The notes under the pieces are model-generated. The model was given only the letters and a program-made list of their open reading frames with translations, searched no databases and was not told where the DNA came from. The position numbers and the translations under genes were made by a program. Of a DNA stretch of 64,000 bases, positions 23,367-35,555 are shown piece after piece. The DNA comes from Trileptium ribeirensis (lineage: Eukaryota > Nematoda > Enoplea > Enoplida > Thoracostomopsidae): contig JASANE010029130.1 of NCBI GenBank assembly GCA_030248225.1, forward strand, positions 62,001 through 126,000. Reading direction: 5' to 3'. How positions within the stretch are numbered: the first letter of the stretch is position 1; each line of letters starts with the position of its first letter.

Positions 23367-23599
23367 ACTTATTTCTGGCGGCGCCTGTATGTGTTGCTAC
23401 AATTGTTTCAACCTCAATTTCACTTAACCGACATTTTGGTATTTGGCATAGTTTTATTTTTATTTCAATTTTTTTTCAGTCCGTAATATATATTTGTGGA
23501 CTGTATCGATGTTTTTGTTATATACTTGGTAAAGTATCCTTAATTTGAATACTTCTGCTTACATGTTAACTGTCAACGCTTTTGGTCCGTTAAGAAGGT

Positions 23600-26500
23600 T
23601 ACCTCCTTCTGAGTTGAGCAATAGTATACAGATTTTATACAAAACATTTGTCATATTGTAACTAGCAGCATATGATTGTTTTGTATGGGAACAAACGAAT
23701 AAGGTTTGCCTATTTTGCGGTAAATCGAAATTATGTACAAATTTGACCGATTTAATAATACATGCTGACGTTTTTATTGTTAATAGATAGTGATTTTATT
23801 TTTTTGTCTGTCGCTTAATGATTTTTGTGCAACAACTCAATTTAGGGAGTGCGCCAACTCAATATTTTAAAAATCAGCTTGCCGAAAAAAAACTATTTTA
23901 GATATTTTGTTGCAATGGCATTCGATGAAATATGCGTAGCAATCTATTCGTGCTTCTGAAAGTTGTAAACATTTGATCCCGCTTGTAAACAGTAAGAGTC
24001 ATCTATGATTTCTTAAATTTAAAAGCATTCTCAATCCATAAAATGTTTCTGTATAGAATTTAGGGTTAAACTTAACGATTCTACTCATTTCGAATACATT
24101 CAACAGCACATTTGAACGGCAGATTGTGGTTTGGGTATTTGATCGGTTTTCACTCCATTTAAACCCACTTGCTTTGGCAGCAGTTGCTTTTTACATCGGT
24201 CGTTCCAAATGTGTTTGGCCGAAACTAATTTAGCACCAAAAATGTTTAAAACCGGGCGTAATGATGAGCTCCCGAATATAACTACTAAATTGTATACACA
24301 GCATTTTTACTTGCGAAATGTATCATACCTAAACATTTTAGATTAGTTAGTTTCCCCTTGTTAATGAAATTTTGGGATCAGACAACATTTGACATTGCAT
24401 TAATCGAACCGACGTTACTTGGAACCTATTTGAGCCGAACTCTCAGGATTGACTTGTTGAAAGCTACCCGTCTTGAGTAAGCTGTTTACGCGGACTCTCT
24501 TTAAATTTTGAAACTGCCAAACCGATTGGTTTTGATTCCACTAATCAAAATGGTCCTCAATTTAAAAAATCTTTGCAGGCACATCTTGTAATTTGTTGGC
24601 TTAGCAAACGATAGTTTTCTTTATTCATGCGGCAAATGGGTAATCTAAACATAAACTATCGCTCCATTAACTTTTTTCCGCATACGGTCACACATTTGTA
24701 GCAACGGTACATTGCATCGCGATGCACTATTGGGTTAAACCGAGTTTGTCGTGCGGCGTCCATTTCGACGTGTGCTGTTCATTCGCCTTCTGAGGTTCCT
24801 TAAGGAACCAAGCAACAGCTTCTAGTTATGTAGTGGCTGGCGTACAAGGATCGCGTCAAAAAATTTTCAACGTTAGAAGAAACGCATTTATAAATCTTTT
24901 ACGCAAAGAGTTAAGGAAGCTTCAAAATTGTGACCAAAATAACAACGCATGTGCAAGCAAGCGATAAATTCAGTTAACACAACATGCTACAGTTATATGC
25001 TGCTGCCAATTGGCGACATCTGGTATGAAATGAGTGAATGTTTTAGGTATCTCTCTAAGCCAGCGGACCTAGAGCATCTGTCATATATGGTATTAGTTCT
25101 ATGTTGTTTTTGTGGTATAGATCTAATAAATTTGCTCATTTTTGTCTCACCTATGATTTGTATATTTATAACTGAGCGAGCTGATCTGCTTTATGCTTTA
25201 AACATGTTGTATGTCCGTGGTCGGTTTTAGCACTTGTGCATTTTATTGAGTAATGACGTTCAAAACATCAACATGCAAATCGTATTTTATTTGTCGAAAT
25301 GGTTTGGTTTCATGCATGAGTAAACTTAAACTGCGCCCCTGCCATCAGCTTTTGACACTATGTACAAACGCTGCTGGAGAATAAATCATTCATTGCGATA
25401 GCCAATTCGGCATTCAAAACTTTCCGTTCTCGAGCGCAGAGCGACTGTTTCGTAATGGGGTAATTTTTGTTCGCTAATACAACGCAGCTATTTGCTGTTT
25501 GGCTATACAGTCGCTGTACAACTTGGTAATTCGCATTCCGTATTTCTTCGTTACGCTGGCACAATTTACTATATTTATGTTAGCCTTTAGTTTGCCCACA
25601 TTACATATGATGTGCACGTTTTGAAATACTAATCGGCGGAATTTTCGTTCATTAATAAATGAATTTCCCAGTTCAAATGTTAAACGGTCACAAATTGGTC
25701 ACTTGGTGTTTCGAAGGAATCGTTAATACGGCATTTTCTATTTGATGTTTTGAATGGATTGCCCCAAACATCAATTTTGCGTTTTGTTGTTTACTGGTTG
25801 CTGCCCCGAGCAGGCTATCGCTACTGGCAGTAGGGTGCCTACTTTCAACTTTACTCATGCATCACTTAATTTGTAACCTATAAACTTGTTAGTAATGCTT
25901 GCTCTCATTGGACAGTTTCCACACTGTATCGGATGGAGAAGGGAATTGTGTACATATTTCAAAATTGGGTACGGTCAAAGTTTGTGGTTGGTATTCGTCG
26001 CAAGGATTCTGTCCATATCACCTTTAGAGTGGGCGTTGTAGCGCACAAAAAAGAACAGCTTAGACGAGGGGTTTAATATAGAGGGACCTTAACTTAAGCA
26101 TACTATATCGAAATCGGCATAACATTTATTTCCCTTTCGCACATAAAAGTTATTGGCCAAGGATTCCAAAACTTTCTATAATCGTTGACGCCACTATAAT
26201 TCGGTTAACATCCACGAAGAAAGTATGGCAGCAGTAACTTGGCACTTTATCATGCAGCTTTTCACGTTACCGACATACCATCGATATTTTGAGTGTGAGC
26301 TTTTATGTTGAGTGTGGTGGTAAATTTACCATTTTGATGATCGGCAGTAGCGTGAACATATGATTGTGGGTAGGGAAAGTTGCCGAGGCCTTGAATTGTG
26401 TTTGCTAACTGTTAGTGTTCGCGTGCTGCGATGAGTATGCTGTGTAATGATAGGAATTACATACTCTATTGTATTACTTCCAGCTTCACTTGGACTATTA

Positions 26501-28100
26501 GTTTGAACCAAATCATTATACGCACTCCTATCGATATAACCACCGTGTGGCTTTCACATAACCCTGCCCGTTGGAAAAATTCAGGTGCCGCTACACTATG
26601 TGGTTGCAAATTCTGTGTGATCACATTGCAGGTGTAGACATTTTTCAGTAATTAAGGCATTGAGAATCAACAACGGGATTCAATTTCGCATAAAACTGTG
26701 TTTCCTGCTATTTTTCTAACAGACTAACAAGTAATAAGCTAACAGAAAAATTTGATTTTTTCCATTTTCGGAAAGCTGGGTTTTCCGGTTTGACCTTTTT
26801 CGAAAAAACCAATGCTGATTTAGAACAGAAGGCAGTTACCGTTCAATCTAAAAGGCATCTATGCTTTTTTCTGCGCATTTCGTGGTTATACTTCTGGAGC
26901 AATGGCTAAGATTTCGGTATAAGTTTTGAGGGCGACTGCCATCGGATTCAACTTATATTGGTCACAAATCGGTTCGATTGGTATGTAAAGCTATATATTT
27001 GTTGAAAAATGCAAAAATTCTAAATTCTTTGTTACCAAGGTGGGAAAATCGAAAAAAAAATTGTAAATGTCGCGAAACTGAATACTTTCAGAATTACTCG
27101 ACTGGTGTAAAAATTATTGATGTATAATGATGGCCTGATTTTTTACCCCCAAGGAGCGGCAACTTAGCTGCTAACTACAAACGTTTAGGTTTAAGAGACG
27201 AATCTGACCAAAATAGAAATCATGAAACTGACTAACTCTTGCCTGATGTGTGTGAAATGCAACTTTTATATTTACGTTATAACCACACTAAAGGATATCG
27301 GCAAATTACAACGGTTTGTCAGAAGTTTTTATTACGTTGGAAACTACATGTATAATTATATAACTATATAATAAACTGGATTTGAACGATCTAAACTGGG
27401 TTTGTGTGAGCTTAAATTTCTCATGCGTGGCGGGTGCCACTTTTGACAACGTTTGTATTCGGCAGACGAAAAAAATTGAAATGGTGTATTCAGAATTGCT
27501 ATGCATAAACTATGATGTAATGAGACAAATTTGCATATATAGATCCGGTTACGTGTTTATGGAAAGTCAAAAAATGCGTTATGCTTGATACACATCGAAA
27601 ATTAGATCTTTTAACCCTATGCTTGAGTTTAACTTTAACTCAGTCTGAGTAAAATTATTCCTTAATCTGAGTCAAACTTGACGCAATGCATTGTCGTTTC
27701 ATTGGTTATCCTAAAAGCTTGATAGCGTGTTTTCTATAGGTCATAGTACATTTAATAAGATTCACAATGTATTGATAGTAAGGAATATTTAAGATTTCGT
27801 AAAACATTTTTCGCTATTATTAGTGGTGCTGATCGGATTTGAAATCCACACAGTCAACCATTTTCGCAGATGTAATGCTCACCTTTAATACCAGAAATTA
27901 TATCAATATTTGAAAAGGAATAGTTTCTTATATATCTGGGAAGTTTTTCATACCTAATAATTGTTAGGAAAGTATGCTCCGTTATCATAAAAAAGAAAAG
28001 TTTGCTTTAATAGGTAGCAAATTTGTACTTGCTAACATAGTTAGGAAATTATTTCCTATTATCAGAGCATAGTGTAACGTAGCGGAGATTGTGTGTTACA
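23600..28100. other. Long intergenic stretch, no gene seen
   Basis: AT-rich, with only ORFs under 95 codons and no protein motif, RNA gene or terminal repeats that I can recognise. Confidence 0.4.
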
Positions 28101-28193
28101 GGGGTGAAAAGTTTTAAATTTCGTCCCTGTGTGTGTGATCGACCACAACGCGGAAACGACTTACCGATTTTCATGATCTACAATCATTCGACC
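28101..28193 (+). repeat. Dispersed repeat, copy 1
   Basis: Begins GGGGTGAAA and includes GTGTGTGTGATCG and ACCGATTTTCATGATCT. Matches 43339-43434 in the same orientation along about 93 bp. The motif 'CGGGAACGACTTAACCGATTT' type is common in mobile-element debris of invertebrates. Confidence 0.75.
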
Positions 28194-29739
28194 GTAAGTC
28201 TGAAATATATTTGGCACAGTGACATGAAATATCCAGGAAACTTAGCAACGTACGCTAGTACCCCGTCTTATCATAAATTAGCACCTTTATTCATGTCGAC
28301 TCGTGTATGCTTCAACCTCAATATTATAATTCATGCAAAGTACGTATGTTGCTCGCTCAAAGAATTATGATTATTTTATAACAATGTTTCGCTCAAATTC
28401 ATTTCGAAGTGTTAAATATTTGTGCTGGTTCACATGGTTTCTTCTCCCTACATTAAAAGCTAACTTTTTTACTTTCACTTATGGATAGTTGCGCTCACAA
28501 TGTATAGGTTACAATTGATTACTGTCTGAGTTTAGCTACTATATGTCGCTAAAACATTTAATCCGTAGACCATGAAAAATTATGGCAAATGCTCAAGGGC
28601 GTAGTCAGGAGGGGGTCTAGACCTTTTTCGGTCGGAAAATTCTTTGGCGTATCGTAAAAAGAAAGGAAGAATTGCCTCCGAAATATTGAAGCAAAGGCAC
28701 TTTTTCAAAAATTCGCCCAATTTATATACAAAAAGTAAATACACATAGATGATTATTTTTGTAAAATCGTCTGCTGGCGGAGCAGTTGCAGATCATTCTC
28801 GTTTCTAGGTAACTGTGAATGTATGAAATAAAATATTTTGTTTTGTTGAGACACCGCTTTTCGCAGACGACAATGGAGCTAGACCCTTTTCTAAATCCTG
28901 GTTGAGCCTATTCTAATGATAAACGGTGGCTGGAGTTATAATGCAGCAACAGAAAAATTTGATTTATTTAAAAACGGTATTTAAATATATCTTGTAGCGA
29001 GTTACGGGAATGGACGGTATAACACACCCTAGCCCCATTCAATCTACCAGCCATTGAGAAAATTTTAGCCAAATCTGGTCACCCAATTGCAATTTATAGT
29101 TTTATATGTGAAATTCGCATCGATTTGGCATTAAAATTTACAGTTTTGCTAGCGTAATATTTAGTAACGGGTATTTCAGTGGTTTTCCAGCCGTCATGTG
29201 CTGTCACTTTCGTACTTATAACTGGGGAATAAATTAATTGAAAATATGTTGCCAAAGTAAAATTTTGGACCTAATCGGACAACTATCATCCAAATTACTT
29301 TCAGTAAAGACCAGAATTCGCACGGACTTTAGCATTGAATATGGTATCGTTAAATATCTGCTGTCGGGCAAGCGAACTTTAAGCTCAGCTAATTATGGAA
29401 AAAATATATAGCCTTATCTGCCGATCGGTGCATAAGTTAGTGCTATTGCGGTAAAATGTCGCGAATTTTATGTAAACCTTCAAAATACTATATAGTTAGG
29501 TTGATTTTATTAAACAAGTGTGGAATGTTTTTATTTGTTCCAGTTGCATTGCGCTTGTGTTATGTGACCCCAATTAAACGCTGAATTTGGGTTATTATAA
29601 AATCTATATCTACCTGCTACTGCAACCGATTATTTTATCGAAACGCACTGAGTAAATCGAGCCGGGTTTCCACTGCGTACGCTACGGGGAAAATCGTGCA
29701 ACCTTTTTCGTCTGCCGCTGTCATTCACGACACCTTTTC
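28194..29739. other. Intergenic, no gene seen
   Basis: AT-rich sequence with short ORFs only and no recognisable motif. Confidence 0.35.
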
Positions 29740-30990
29740 AGATGGACGGATTTTGACACGAACTTTTAGCTCGATACGATGTGCTCTTTAGTTGAATGCG
29801 AACAGCTTCGAAACTATCTTCCTGGTCAAAGTGGCAAAAACATTTTTAAAGAGTGGTTTGCCATTCTGGCTAAACGGGTACCAATGTTTCGCAACTGATA
29901 TATCGCGACGCAGATGTTATGTCGAAAAATGCAAGCCACCATTGAAACCTTCAGCCTTTAGAACTGCCTATATATAGACTATTCATGATGCTCTGTGCAC
30001 CAATACATATTAAGACGAAAACGCAATACATTTTGGGAATTTGGTTTTTCGACCGTAAAACGCTTGAAAATAAATGAAAAGGTGTAATATAGCCAAGTTG
30101 GACTGTAGATGGCAAAACCATTGATCGTATTCAGGGTACTTCATAACCTAATAGTAACTCATTGTAATGTAAAAACAAGCAATAACACGGCGAAATCGGA
30201 AAAATCGCAATTTTGTCGACAAATCATAGTCGGGCCCACAATGGCCCAGTAAGTGGTCCCACAAAAAAAGCCGTGTTCACCAAAGTTGTATACCTCGTTG
30301 AGCTGAATCTGGTATTTTTCGATGCGACCGACGACCTTGAAGCCGTTGTAGTGGTCAACCAATTTGTAGATCACGATGAGCTAATTTTGTCTCCATTTTT
30401 TCGATTCGAAGCCTTTGTCGAGAGATGGCTGCGAAATACTGGTTCCCGTATGTCCATATTTGAGAAAGAACACTTTTTTTTGCCAATTTCACCCGGTAGA
30501 TGGACTTAGACCGGTTAGCATTCAACTAAAGGGCGCATCGTCATCTCTTTTGCGTTGAAAATAGATTTGTCGGAATCTGTTCATCGGAAAATAAGTTATG
30601 AATGACAGTGACATACAAAAAATATATTTTCGCGATTTTACCCTTTACGCCTTTAGTCGAAACTTCGATCGCTTCGCACGCTATGTTTCAAACACAATGA
30701 TCAGGTTATATAGAGCTCAGCATACATATCTGATGAGTTTAGAGTCAATGAACCGGATTTCCCAATATAGTCTGTCTTCAGTTGTCTGGTTGCGTATTGC
30801 GTGCAGGTCATCAAGAATTGCCTATATAGGTTTTTCGGTAGGCACGATGGTTTGGTTATCTAGAGACCTGCACAAATACTTGATGCAATGACAGTTGTTT
30901 TCGATTGATTAAGGGTCGACCAGGTTTTTAGGGTTTTCAATGTGTTCATGGTTCAAGAGGTTTTAGGGTGGTATATGCATCAAACGTAGC
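29740..30990. repeat. Degenerate tandem repeat, copy 2 of the ~1.2-kb family
   Basis: Same-orientation diverged copy of 1-1165. Shared order of landmarks: CTTTAGTTGAA, CTTCCTGGTCAAA, TTTCGCAAC..ATATCGCGAC, CATCAAGAATTGCCTATATAG with TTTTTCGGTA, and an end block ending TTTTAGGGTGGTATATG. ORFs here (for example 30213-30509 +) carry no known domain and are taken as chance. Confidence 0.55.
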
Positions 30991-31238
30991 CTGTTGCAGG
31001 TGGTCATACAAAATAATAACTTAAAAGTGAAACTACACTCGCTCCGTTTCACCCTCGTTCGTGAGAAACTAATGCAGGTTGTACTTTCGAGTTTTATGAC
31101 CTAAAACATCTTATTAGCATATTGCAGTTTTATTTCCAAATGCCACAAACAGTGCACTATTCTCAGCGTTGTTAGAGTACGCTATTCTCAAGAATAGCAA
31201 CTTTGTAAATTTTTAGACACATATATACATCGCTCGTG

Positions 31239-34200
31239 ATGGAATATCAAGGCGCTGAAATATCTAACAAGATAAGAAGTGCGATCAAAGCTAAAATTGC
31301 CGAACTTGGAACATACGTCGATCAAGAATTGCCCGACTATGTCATGGTAATGATTGCTAATCGCAAAACGAAAGAACAAATGACTGAAGATCTTAGTTTG
31401 TTTCTTGGCAAAAATGCGGAAAGTTTCACTTCTTGGCTTCACGAAGTCTTAGATCGCTTGCAGTCAATTAGCTCAACTGCATTAACAAAGGTAGCTGCAG
31501 CGTCTAGAATAGCTGCTGCTGCCAAAAAAGACAGCAAGACTGTTTCAGCTTCATCTACGTCCGAAAAAACAAAACAACATAATCATAAGGACCGAGAAAA
31601 GCGAAAATCGAGTCCCGACCAGAAGCATTCTACGGTATCGAATGCAAAGCAGGCAAAACGCAGCAAAATTCCAGAAAAAAGTTCTGTCGATATCAGTTCC
31701 CATAAAGCCAAAAAGCGGTCAAATGTTTCAAAGGTGTCGCCTGCATCACATGAGAATTCACCGGACAATAAAGTCACTAATAAGCGCAGCCGTATACAGT
31801 CTAGTGGTCACACATCTGCAAAATCTAGCGGTGGTGACAACTTCGAGCGTCCTCGGTCGTCTGAAAGGGCTGTTCGTTCTCGAGAATCACCTCAGACAGC
31901 AAATAATACTAGAAGCGGAAGCAGCACACGAAAAATTTCAAAAGAGAAGTATGATGATACAAAATATTCTGAATCAAATCGAGCCCGGCGAAATGTAATC
32001 GATTCGGCTTCTACGGATTCGTCAACAAAGCGTGTTTTTTTAAAGCGTACAGCAGACAATGTGAACAAATCTCGCAGCGCTAGTAAGCATGGATCTTCGT
32101 TTACTAAATCTGGATCTGACATTCGTCACAAGGTTTTAACATCTAGTAAGGCCAGCAGCCGAAAAATGGCTGGCCAAATATCAGAAAATGTTGCTGAATT
32201 ATCCGAAGCTAAAGAAGAACGACCTAGTGTATTAAATCGAACGGAAAATACTGATGCTAGTGAAGTGCTGGAGCTCGATTGCGGAGACGATTTTGATTAT
32301 AAAGTTCAATCTGGTGGCACTGACTCATATGTAAATTCGTCGCGAGGTGACAGACGTGCAGGTAGTAAAAGGCGAATGGACGGTTCAACAGGTCAGGTAT
32401 CTGCCGCTTCTCCGCTGACAAATGTTGTGCGACCGATGGTACGCACAGGAGCTGAAACGGTGACAAATGACCACGGCCGATACGTTAATGAATCTAACAT
32501 TTCTGGCAGGCACAATTTTAGCGGACGAAGCGTTGTGGCACAAGTTATAAATCGCGACAACAATCGTGATGCCAGCAGTCGTTACCAACAACAGTCTATG
32601 GGATCAAGACCGGATGAAGAAGAATATGATCCGTTTTATCCCGCAATTAGTGACACTTCTGCTGCTTCAGTTGTTCAAATCGGAAGTAGCAAAACAAACA
32701 ATACACAGTCTAGGAGATCGCTTTTTCTTCATGCTATAAATGAAGCAAGAAATAATCCAGCCAATGTTCGCGCTCGCCGACCACCTGGGGGAATTGGACA
32801 GCCATTTTCAGTTGGTGCTGATCAGCAGTCTGATCTGTTCACTAAGAAAAACAGAAAGCGGATAAGCCTACCAGTTGCTTCTCAGCAACAGCAGCAGACC
32901 ACGGAACGTGATGGTGCTGACACAACTCAGGGATTGTCGTCTTCACGTCTTGTCACTTTGGAGTCGTGCAGCGGACGTATTCTATATGATGCTGATGGAA
33001 ATCCATTTATAGTGGTTCCCCAGATTGGTCAGCAGTCCAATATACATGTTGAAGATGATGATGATTCTCTGTCAACTGATGACGATGTTGATGACGTGTT
33101 GCCGGGTCTAAGTGTTGCGGATCAGGCATCGAGAACAGTGTCTCATACTTCTGGCGACGGGAACGGGACTACCAGGATTAGTCAGGACGAAACTGATATT
33201 GTTGAAGATTTAGAGCAGTTAGAAGTGCTGTTGTTGGCCCAAGAAGAAAATCTCGTAGGCGGCGCTTCTAAGACGGAAGGAACAATTATTGATAAGCGCC
33301 TTATTCGACATCAGGAAGAAACTGCAACGAATCAGGAAGAAATTGTAACGAGACAGCAGCATAAGCCTAAACAGAAACAAATAGTTCTTTACCGACCGAG
33401 TAGTATCCAGTCTGCGGAACATCAGCCCTCGCACAAGCAGAAACCTTTGGCTATTAAACACAAGCATGAGTGTTCTGTCAGTGTTTTGGAGCAGTCTGGT
33501 CAAGTCGTTCCAGAAAATTCTTCCGAGATTCGTATTGCACCAAAAAATAAAGAAAAACATCATAGTGATACATCTGGAGGCGATACTGCCAGCTCGCTCA
33601 ATAAGTCATTCACAGAGAATGTGGATTCGAGCGAAGTTACACATGCATCACGAAATCAGAAAAACTATAGTCATGTAAAAGGGTCCAGAACTATTGAAGC
33701 AAATTTATCGGATGCCGTTGACGTAAGAATTGTTGCGAACGAAAGTACTGGTCAGTCGAGCATTAGAAAAACGACAAAAAATGTGATCAAGTCGTCTAGG
33801 AAACCGTATGCCGAATATGCTCGCGGAAAAAATTTGCAGTCCGTGGACTCTAGTTTATTAACATCGCAGGTAACTCATCACAATGATGAGCAAGTTTGCC
33901 TTGCTGGTGGGGATTCATCAGAATCAGAGTCTGTAGAAGAAATAGTAATATTTCAACAACCGTCGTCCACCGTTAAACAAGAATCCGACCGAAGTCGTGA
34001 TTTAAGACAGCGCAAATCCTCTGTGCGGCTCAGTGATGTTAGGGCAACAGAATATTATGGCAGCGCAGGTGTTGATAATAGTGTCGATGCAAAAGTTGCC
34101 CATGCTATTGCTGCTATGGAGCCCGACACGAAAGAGCTCGTATTTATCGACGAAACTACCGGTCGCACTTCAAGGGTGGGACCACGGTTTTTTGTTACAC

Positions 34201-35555
34201 TTGACGGGGTGAAGAAAGCGAGACACGATCGAAATCATAGTTCTCACAAGATACATGGTTCGGAGCTCAAGACGATAACTAAAACTGCATCACCGAAGAA
34301 GTTCTTAAAAATTGTTCACACCGATGGAAATAGCTCGCCGGCGAAATTACATAGCGACGACCCGTGCACTGAAATTACATCAAGTGCGATGTCGGTAGCG
34401 AGCAAGGTTTCTTTGAAACGCACGCTGAGGGCCAGATATGTTCCTCAAATAAATGTCGTTTCGGATGGCAGAAAAGTCGACACATCTGTGGATTTTGATA
34501 CCAATTCTGGAATATATTCACAATCGGGCGTGGTTGCAGAAAATATTTCTGTTCTTATACCTGAAAATACGGCTGTATCTGTGATTTCTGGGACAAAAGA
34601 ACAACAAACTGTCGGCCTTCTCGAAGAATTAGTACCTGTTGGATCAAACAATGTTTCCCAAAGTATGCATATTCAGCATAACAACAATTCTAGTTGTGTT
34701 CAATGCGCAGGGACATCTGTTGTGTCGAACATTGTCTGTCCAACTGTAACCAGTGCCGGAGGTGTGACGACTACAATAAATCCATTAACAATTTGTGTTG
34801 ATGATGACAGTGACGAGGAAGCAGAAGGAATTGTTGAAATTAGTAGCGGCGTGACTTCTCATAGAAGCAGCAGTCCTGGAGTGGTTACGTGTAGTGCTGA
34901 AGATGGCGTAGTTCAAGGTAAAATTAACGACACAGGCACCTCTTTACAACGTCAACATGTGTGCTGTGCCACCGATATTCCTGTATCTGACGTTCATACT
35001 TCATCGAAACAAAAAATTATGGAGCGTTGCCGGTTTTGGCCGAACTGTAAACAGGCTGACGCGTGTTCGTACTACCATCCAGTAACACCGTGCAAGTCGT
35101 TTCCAAATTGCCGATATAAAGATAAATGTCTTTTCGTACATCCCAATTGTAGATTTGACGCTACTTGCACAAAGCCTCAATGCCCGTTCATGCACTCGAA
35201 TAAACAGCAGCAACGCGCTGTTCCTAGCGCAAAATTTCTTTCGGCACAACCCCGTATTATACCTATTGCTCCGACTATAGTCACTTTCAAACCAGCAGGC
35301 TTTGGTGGCGCTACTAATGTACTGTGTCGTTTTGGAGAGCGATGCACGAATGTCTACTGTTCGTTCAAGCATCCGTCGGTGACGCCTAAAATGTGTATGT
35401 ATCAAGGTAATTGTCGTCGTGTTGGCTGTACTTTCGCTCATCCAGCACAGCCATCGAAGGGTGATTCGTCGGCACGGCTTGGTCCAAGCGATAAGAAAAA
35501 TAAATTTAAGTGGAATGCTCGTTTGGATCCAATTAGCACTGTTGGAGACGCTTAA
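31239..35555 (+). CDS. ZC3H14: ZC3H14 / Nab2-type poly(A) RNA-binding zinc finger protein
   Basis: A single 1438-residue exon, about twice human ZC3H14 (736). The N-terminal ~80 residues match the PWI-like Nab2 fold: EISNKIRSAIKAKIAELG, YVDQELPDYVMVMIANRK, QMTEDLSLFLGKN. The C-terminus (about residues 1261-1402) holds five CCCH fingers of the family: C-x5-C-x5-C-x3-H twice (CRFWPNC.., CKSFPNC..), then three C-x5-C-x4-C-x3-H (CRFDATC.., CRFGERC.., CMYQGNC..). The long middle is low complexity: Lys/Arg/Ser-rich at first, with a Q run, then acidic patches (EDDDDSLSTDDDVDD). Family members bind poly(A) in the nucleus and control tail length and export. ATG 31239 is preferred because it begins the conserved block. 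An acceptor-like TTTTAG ends at 31216, 22 nt upstream. The missing introns and the long linker are the odd points. Confidence 0.95.
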   Translation: MEYQGAEISNKIRSAIKAKIAELGTYVDQELPDYVMVMIANRKTKEQMTEDLSLFLGKNAESFTSWLHEVLDRLQSISSTALTKVAAASRIAAAAKKDSKTVSASSTSEKTKQHNHKDREKRKSSPDQKHSTVSNAKQAKRSKIPEKSSVDISSHKAKKRSNVSKVSPASHENSPDNKVTNKRSRIQSSGHTSAKSSGGDNFERPRSSERAVRSRESPQTANNTRSGSSTRKISKEKYDDTKYSESNRARRNVIDSASTDSSTKRVFLKRTADNVNKSRSASKHGSSFTKSGSDIRHKVLTSSKASSRKMAGQISENVAELSEAKEERPSVLNRTENTDASEVLELDCGDDFDYKVQSGGTDSYVNSSRGDRRAGSKRRMDGSTGQVSAASPLTNVVRPMVRTGAETVTNDHGRYVNESNISGRHNFSGRSVVAQVINRDNNRDASSRYQQQSMGSRPDEEEYDPFYPAISDTSAASVVQIGSSKTNNTQSRRSLFLHAINEARNNPANVRARRPPGGIGQPFSVGADQQSDLFTKKNRKRISLPVASQQQQQTTERDGADTTQGLSSSRLVTLESCSGRILYDADGNPFIVVPQIGQQSNIHVEDDDDSLSTDDDVDDVLPGLSVADQASRTVSHTSGDGNGTTRISQDETDIVEDLEQLEVLLLAQEENLVGGASKTEGTIIDKRLIRHQEETATNQEEIVTRQQHKPKQKQIVLYRPSSIQSAEHQPSHKQKPLAIKHKHECSVSVLEQSGQVVPENSSEIRIAPKNKEKHHSDTSGGDTASSLNKSFTENVDSSEVTHASRNQKNYSHVKGSRTIEANLSDAVDVRIVANESTGQSSIRKTTKNVIKSSRKPYAEYARGKNLQSVDSSLLTSQVTHHNDEQVCLAGGDSSESESVEEIVIFQQPSSTVKQESDRSRDLRQRKSSVRLSDVRATEYYGSAGVDNSVDAKVAHAIAAMEPDTKELVFIDETTGRTSRVGPRFFVTLDGVKKARHDRNHSSHKIHGSELKTITKTASPKKFLKIVHTDGNSSPAKLHSDDPCTEITSSAMSVASKVSLKRTLRARYVPQINVVSDGRKVDTSVDFDTNSGIYSQSGVVAENISVLIPENTAVSVISGTKEQQTVGLLEELVPVGSNNVSQSMHIQHNNNSSCVQCAGTSVVSNIVCPTVTSAGGVTTTINPLTICVDDDSDEEAEGIVEISSGVTSHRSSSPGVVTCSAEDGVVQGKINDTGTSLQRQHVCCATDIPVSDVHTSSKQKIMERCRFWPNCKQADACSYYHPVTPCKSFPNCRYKDKCLFVHPNCRFDATCTKPQCPFMHSNKQQQRAVPSAKFLSAQPRIIPIAPTIVTFKPAGFGGATNVLCRFGERCTNVYCSFKHPSVTPKMCMYQGNCRRVGCTFAHPAQPSKGDSSARLGPSDKKNKFKWNARLDPISTVGDA

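Noticed and set aside
30213..30509. 98-codon ORF near the second 1.2-kb repeat
   Set aside because: Falls within degenerate repeat sequence and has no domain.
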